Shown here: positions 62,826 through 64,000 of the stretch, piece by piece
Numbering within the stretch: position 1 is the first letter of the stretch
Layout: every line of letters begins with the position of its first letter
NCBI RefSeq assembly: GCF_001613505.1
Contig: NZ_BDCM01000013.1
Coordinates: 62,001-126,000 of the forward strand
DNA length: 64,000 bases
Direction: 5' to 3'
Source: Nocardia mikamii NBRC 108933
Lineage (GTDB): Bacteria > Actinomycetota > Actinomycetes > Mycobacteriales > Mycobacteriaceae
Notes under the pieces: generated by a model
The model's input: the letters and a program-made list of their open reading frames with translations, nothing else
Database searches by the model: none
What the model was told of the DNA's origin: nothing
Program-made: the position numbers and the translations under genes

Positions 62826-63470
62826 TCACCGGGGTTGCGCGGGTTTGTCCCACCGCAACAGATAGCGCCAGAACACCAGTCGGCGCACCCGCGCGCCCGG
62901 CAGGAGGTCGTGCGACCGGCGGGCGACCTCGCGGGTGGTGAGTGGCGGATCGAGCACGACCGGCATCGCCGCATGCGTGGGCTCGTGGGCGTACCAGGCG
63001 CCGCGGCCCGTCGCACGCAGCGTCGCGAAAGCCAGGCCGAAGAGGCGTTGCGCGAGTACCGCCGTGACTTCGGCGGGCAGTTCACGCAGTGGATCGGCCC
63101 GCGGCAGCGCGATCACCGCGAGTACCCCGCCCGGCCGTAGCGTGTGCGCGAGCCGCGGCAGCACCTGGTCGAGAGGCAGGTGGTGGAGGGTGGTGAGCGA
63201 TACGACGGCGTCGTAGGCGGCCTCCGGCAGCGGGTGATCGAGTATGTCGGCCCGCGCGCAGGCGACGTTGTCCGGGACGACGCGGCGGGCCGCCTCGATC
63301 ATCTCCGGCGACCGGTCCACCGCGTCGACACGGTCGGCACGCCGCGCCAGCTCGGCCGCCAAAGCGCCTGCCCCGCAACCGACTTCGAGGATTCGCTCAC
63401 AGTGCTGCGGCAGCTGTCGCAGCAGCGTCCGATGATAGAAGGCGTTGTGATCCCACTCCCATACACCCAT
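62826..63470 (-). CDS. Class I SAM-dependent methyltransferase
   Basis: Methyltransferase of 214 residues. Motif I ILEVGCGAGALAAELA, post-I VDAVDRSPEMIEAARR, motif II DAVVSLTTLHHLPL and motif III HTLRPGGVLAVIALP. The start MGVWEWDHNAFYHRTLLRQLP is common in actinobacterial UbiE-like enzymes. Basic C-terminus. Lies 98 bases downstream of the end of polA on the same strand. Substrate unknown. Confidence 0.88.
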   Translation of the reverse strand: MGVWEWDHNAFYHRTLLRQLPQHCERILEVGCGAGALAAELARRADRVDAVDRSPEMIEAARRVVPDNVACARADILDHPLPEAAYDAVVSLTTLHHLPLDQVLPRLAHTLRPGGVLAVIALPRADPLRELPAEVTAVLAQRLFGLAFATLRATGRGAWYAHEPTHAAMPVVLDPPLTTREVARRSHDLLPGARVRRLVFWRYLLRWDKPAQPR

Positions 63471-63568
63471 CGCGCCACCCTACGATGCGGCCGGTCGGCC
63501 GCGCACCGATCGGCGTGCCGCCGGCACACCACTGGGCCGGGCACTCCGAGGTCGGCGCCGCGCCCCGG

Positions 63569-64000
63569 TCAGTGCGCGGCCGAGTCCCAGCTGCGGCCCA
63601 CGCCGACGGAGACCTCGAGCGGCACCGACAGATCGATGGCGCTTGACATCTGTTCGCGGGCAAGCGATTCCAGCGCCTCCCGCTCACCCGCGGCGACCTC
63701 GAAGACGAGTTCGTCGTGGATCTGCAGCAGCATGCGCGACCGCAAGCCCGCCTCGGCGATGGCGGCCTGGGTGTTGATCATCGCCACCTTGATGATGTCG
63801 GCGGCGGTGCCCTGGATGGGCGCGTTGAGCGCCATCCGCTCGGCGGCCTCGCGGCGCTGGCGGTTGCTGGAATCCAAGTCGGGCAGATAGCGGCGACGGC
63901 CGAACAGCGTCTCGGTGTAGCCGACCTTGCGCGCCTGGTCCACCGCGTCGCGCAGATAGTCACGAATCGCGCCGAAACGGGAGAAATAGACCTCCATCTG
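63569..64000 (-). CDS. polA: DNA polymerase I, C-terminal part
   Basis: Last 142 or so residues of DNA polymerase I, open at the window end; the rest lies beyond. Motifs of the palm and fingers: GRRRYLPDL, the O-helix-following AERMALNAPIQGTAADIIKVAM, and motif C QIHDELVFEV with its catalytic Asp. The C-terminus EVSVGVGRSWDSAAH is typical. In M. tuberculosis polA is directly followed by rpsA; here about 14 kb separates them. Confidence 0.97.
   Translation of the reverse strand, partial: QMEVYFSRFGAIRDYLRDAVDQARKVGYTETLFGRRRYLPDLDSSNRQRREAAERMALNAPIQGTAADIIKVAMINTQAAIAEAGLRSRMLLQIHDELVFEVAAGEREALESLAREQMSSAIDLSVPLEVSVGVGRSWDSAAH

Overview
The window is GC-rich bacterial DNA with densely packed genes on both strands and G/C-rich third codon positions. 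The gene set and order point to a mycolic-acid actinobacterium, most likely Nocardia or a close relative. On the minus strand, from high to low coordinates, the core genes run polA, rpsA, coaE, uvrB, a universal stress protein, uvrA, infC-rpmI-rplT-tsnR and pheS-pheT. This is the order of Mycobacterium tuberculosis Rv1629 to Rv1650. The species call is an inference; no rRNA or other marker is present.

Layout. 1-9.8 kb: end of an acyl-CoA synthetase, a PoxB-type pyruvate oxidase, an HxlR regulator divergent from an aldo/keto reductase, an amino-acid permease, an LLM flavin oxidoreductase, an AhpD-like protein and two conserved-looking unknown genes. 9.8-14.3 kb: a hydrolase, then pheT and pheS; pheS carries an in-frame palindromic insert. 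14.5-19.3 kb: two DHA2 efflux pumps flanking a TetR gene; the second pump has three extra beta-domains at its C-terminus. 19.4-22.5 kb: tsnR, rplT, rpmI and infC, with a leader hairpin and a probable AUC start on infC, divergent from a DUF1844 gene. 22.5-27 kb: an autoregulated-looking methyltransferase-TetR pair, a nitronate monooxygenase, and two coupled genes of unknown function. 27-36.3 kb: uvrA, a solo ketosynthase, a PAS-GGDEF diguanylate cyclase, an ABM-fold protein, a HelD/HelR-type RNA polymerase recycling ATPase and a universal stress protein. 36.7-45.4 kb: a DoxX protein, an AraC regulator divergent from a VOC protein, uvrB, two tandem DUF402 paralogues, an aldo/keto reductase, and coaE fused to a GrpB domain. 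45.4-49.2 kb: a Tat-exported phospholipase C-like enzyme and rpsA.

49.6-63.5 kb is accessory DNA lying between rpsA and polA, which are neighbours in M. tuberculosis. It holds two methyltransferases, an SPFH protein coupled to an Arc-like protein, a berberine-bridge-type FAD oxidoreductase with its LysR, a second LysR with an SDR, a three-gene polar amino-acid ABC importer, an isopropylmalate-dehydrogenase-family enzyme, a 2H phosphoesterase, thioredoxin and a stand-alone LeuA-regulatory-like domain. The 3' end of polA closes the window.

How it works together. The core genes serve translation (pheST, infC operon, rpsA, tsnR), nucleotide excision repair (uvrA, uvrB, polA) and CoA synthesis (coaE). 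The accessory genes are mostly small regulator-plus-enzyme or regulator-plus-pump modules; five of these regulators have a visible dyad next to a promoter. No CRISPR array, phage, insertion sequence, tRNA or rRNA was seen. I did not find a clear new multi-gene system. The best leads are the palindromic insert in pheS, the efflux pump with beta-domains, the infC leader, the SPFH/Arc unit, and two small operons of unknown function.
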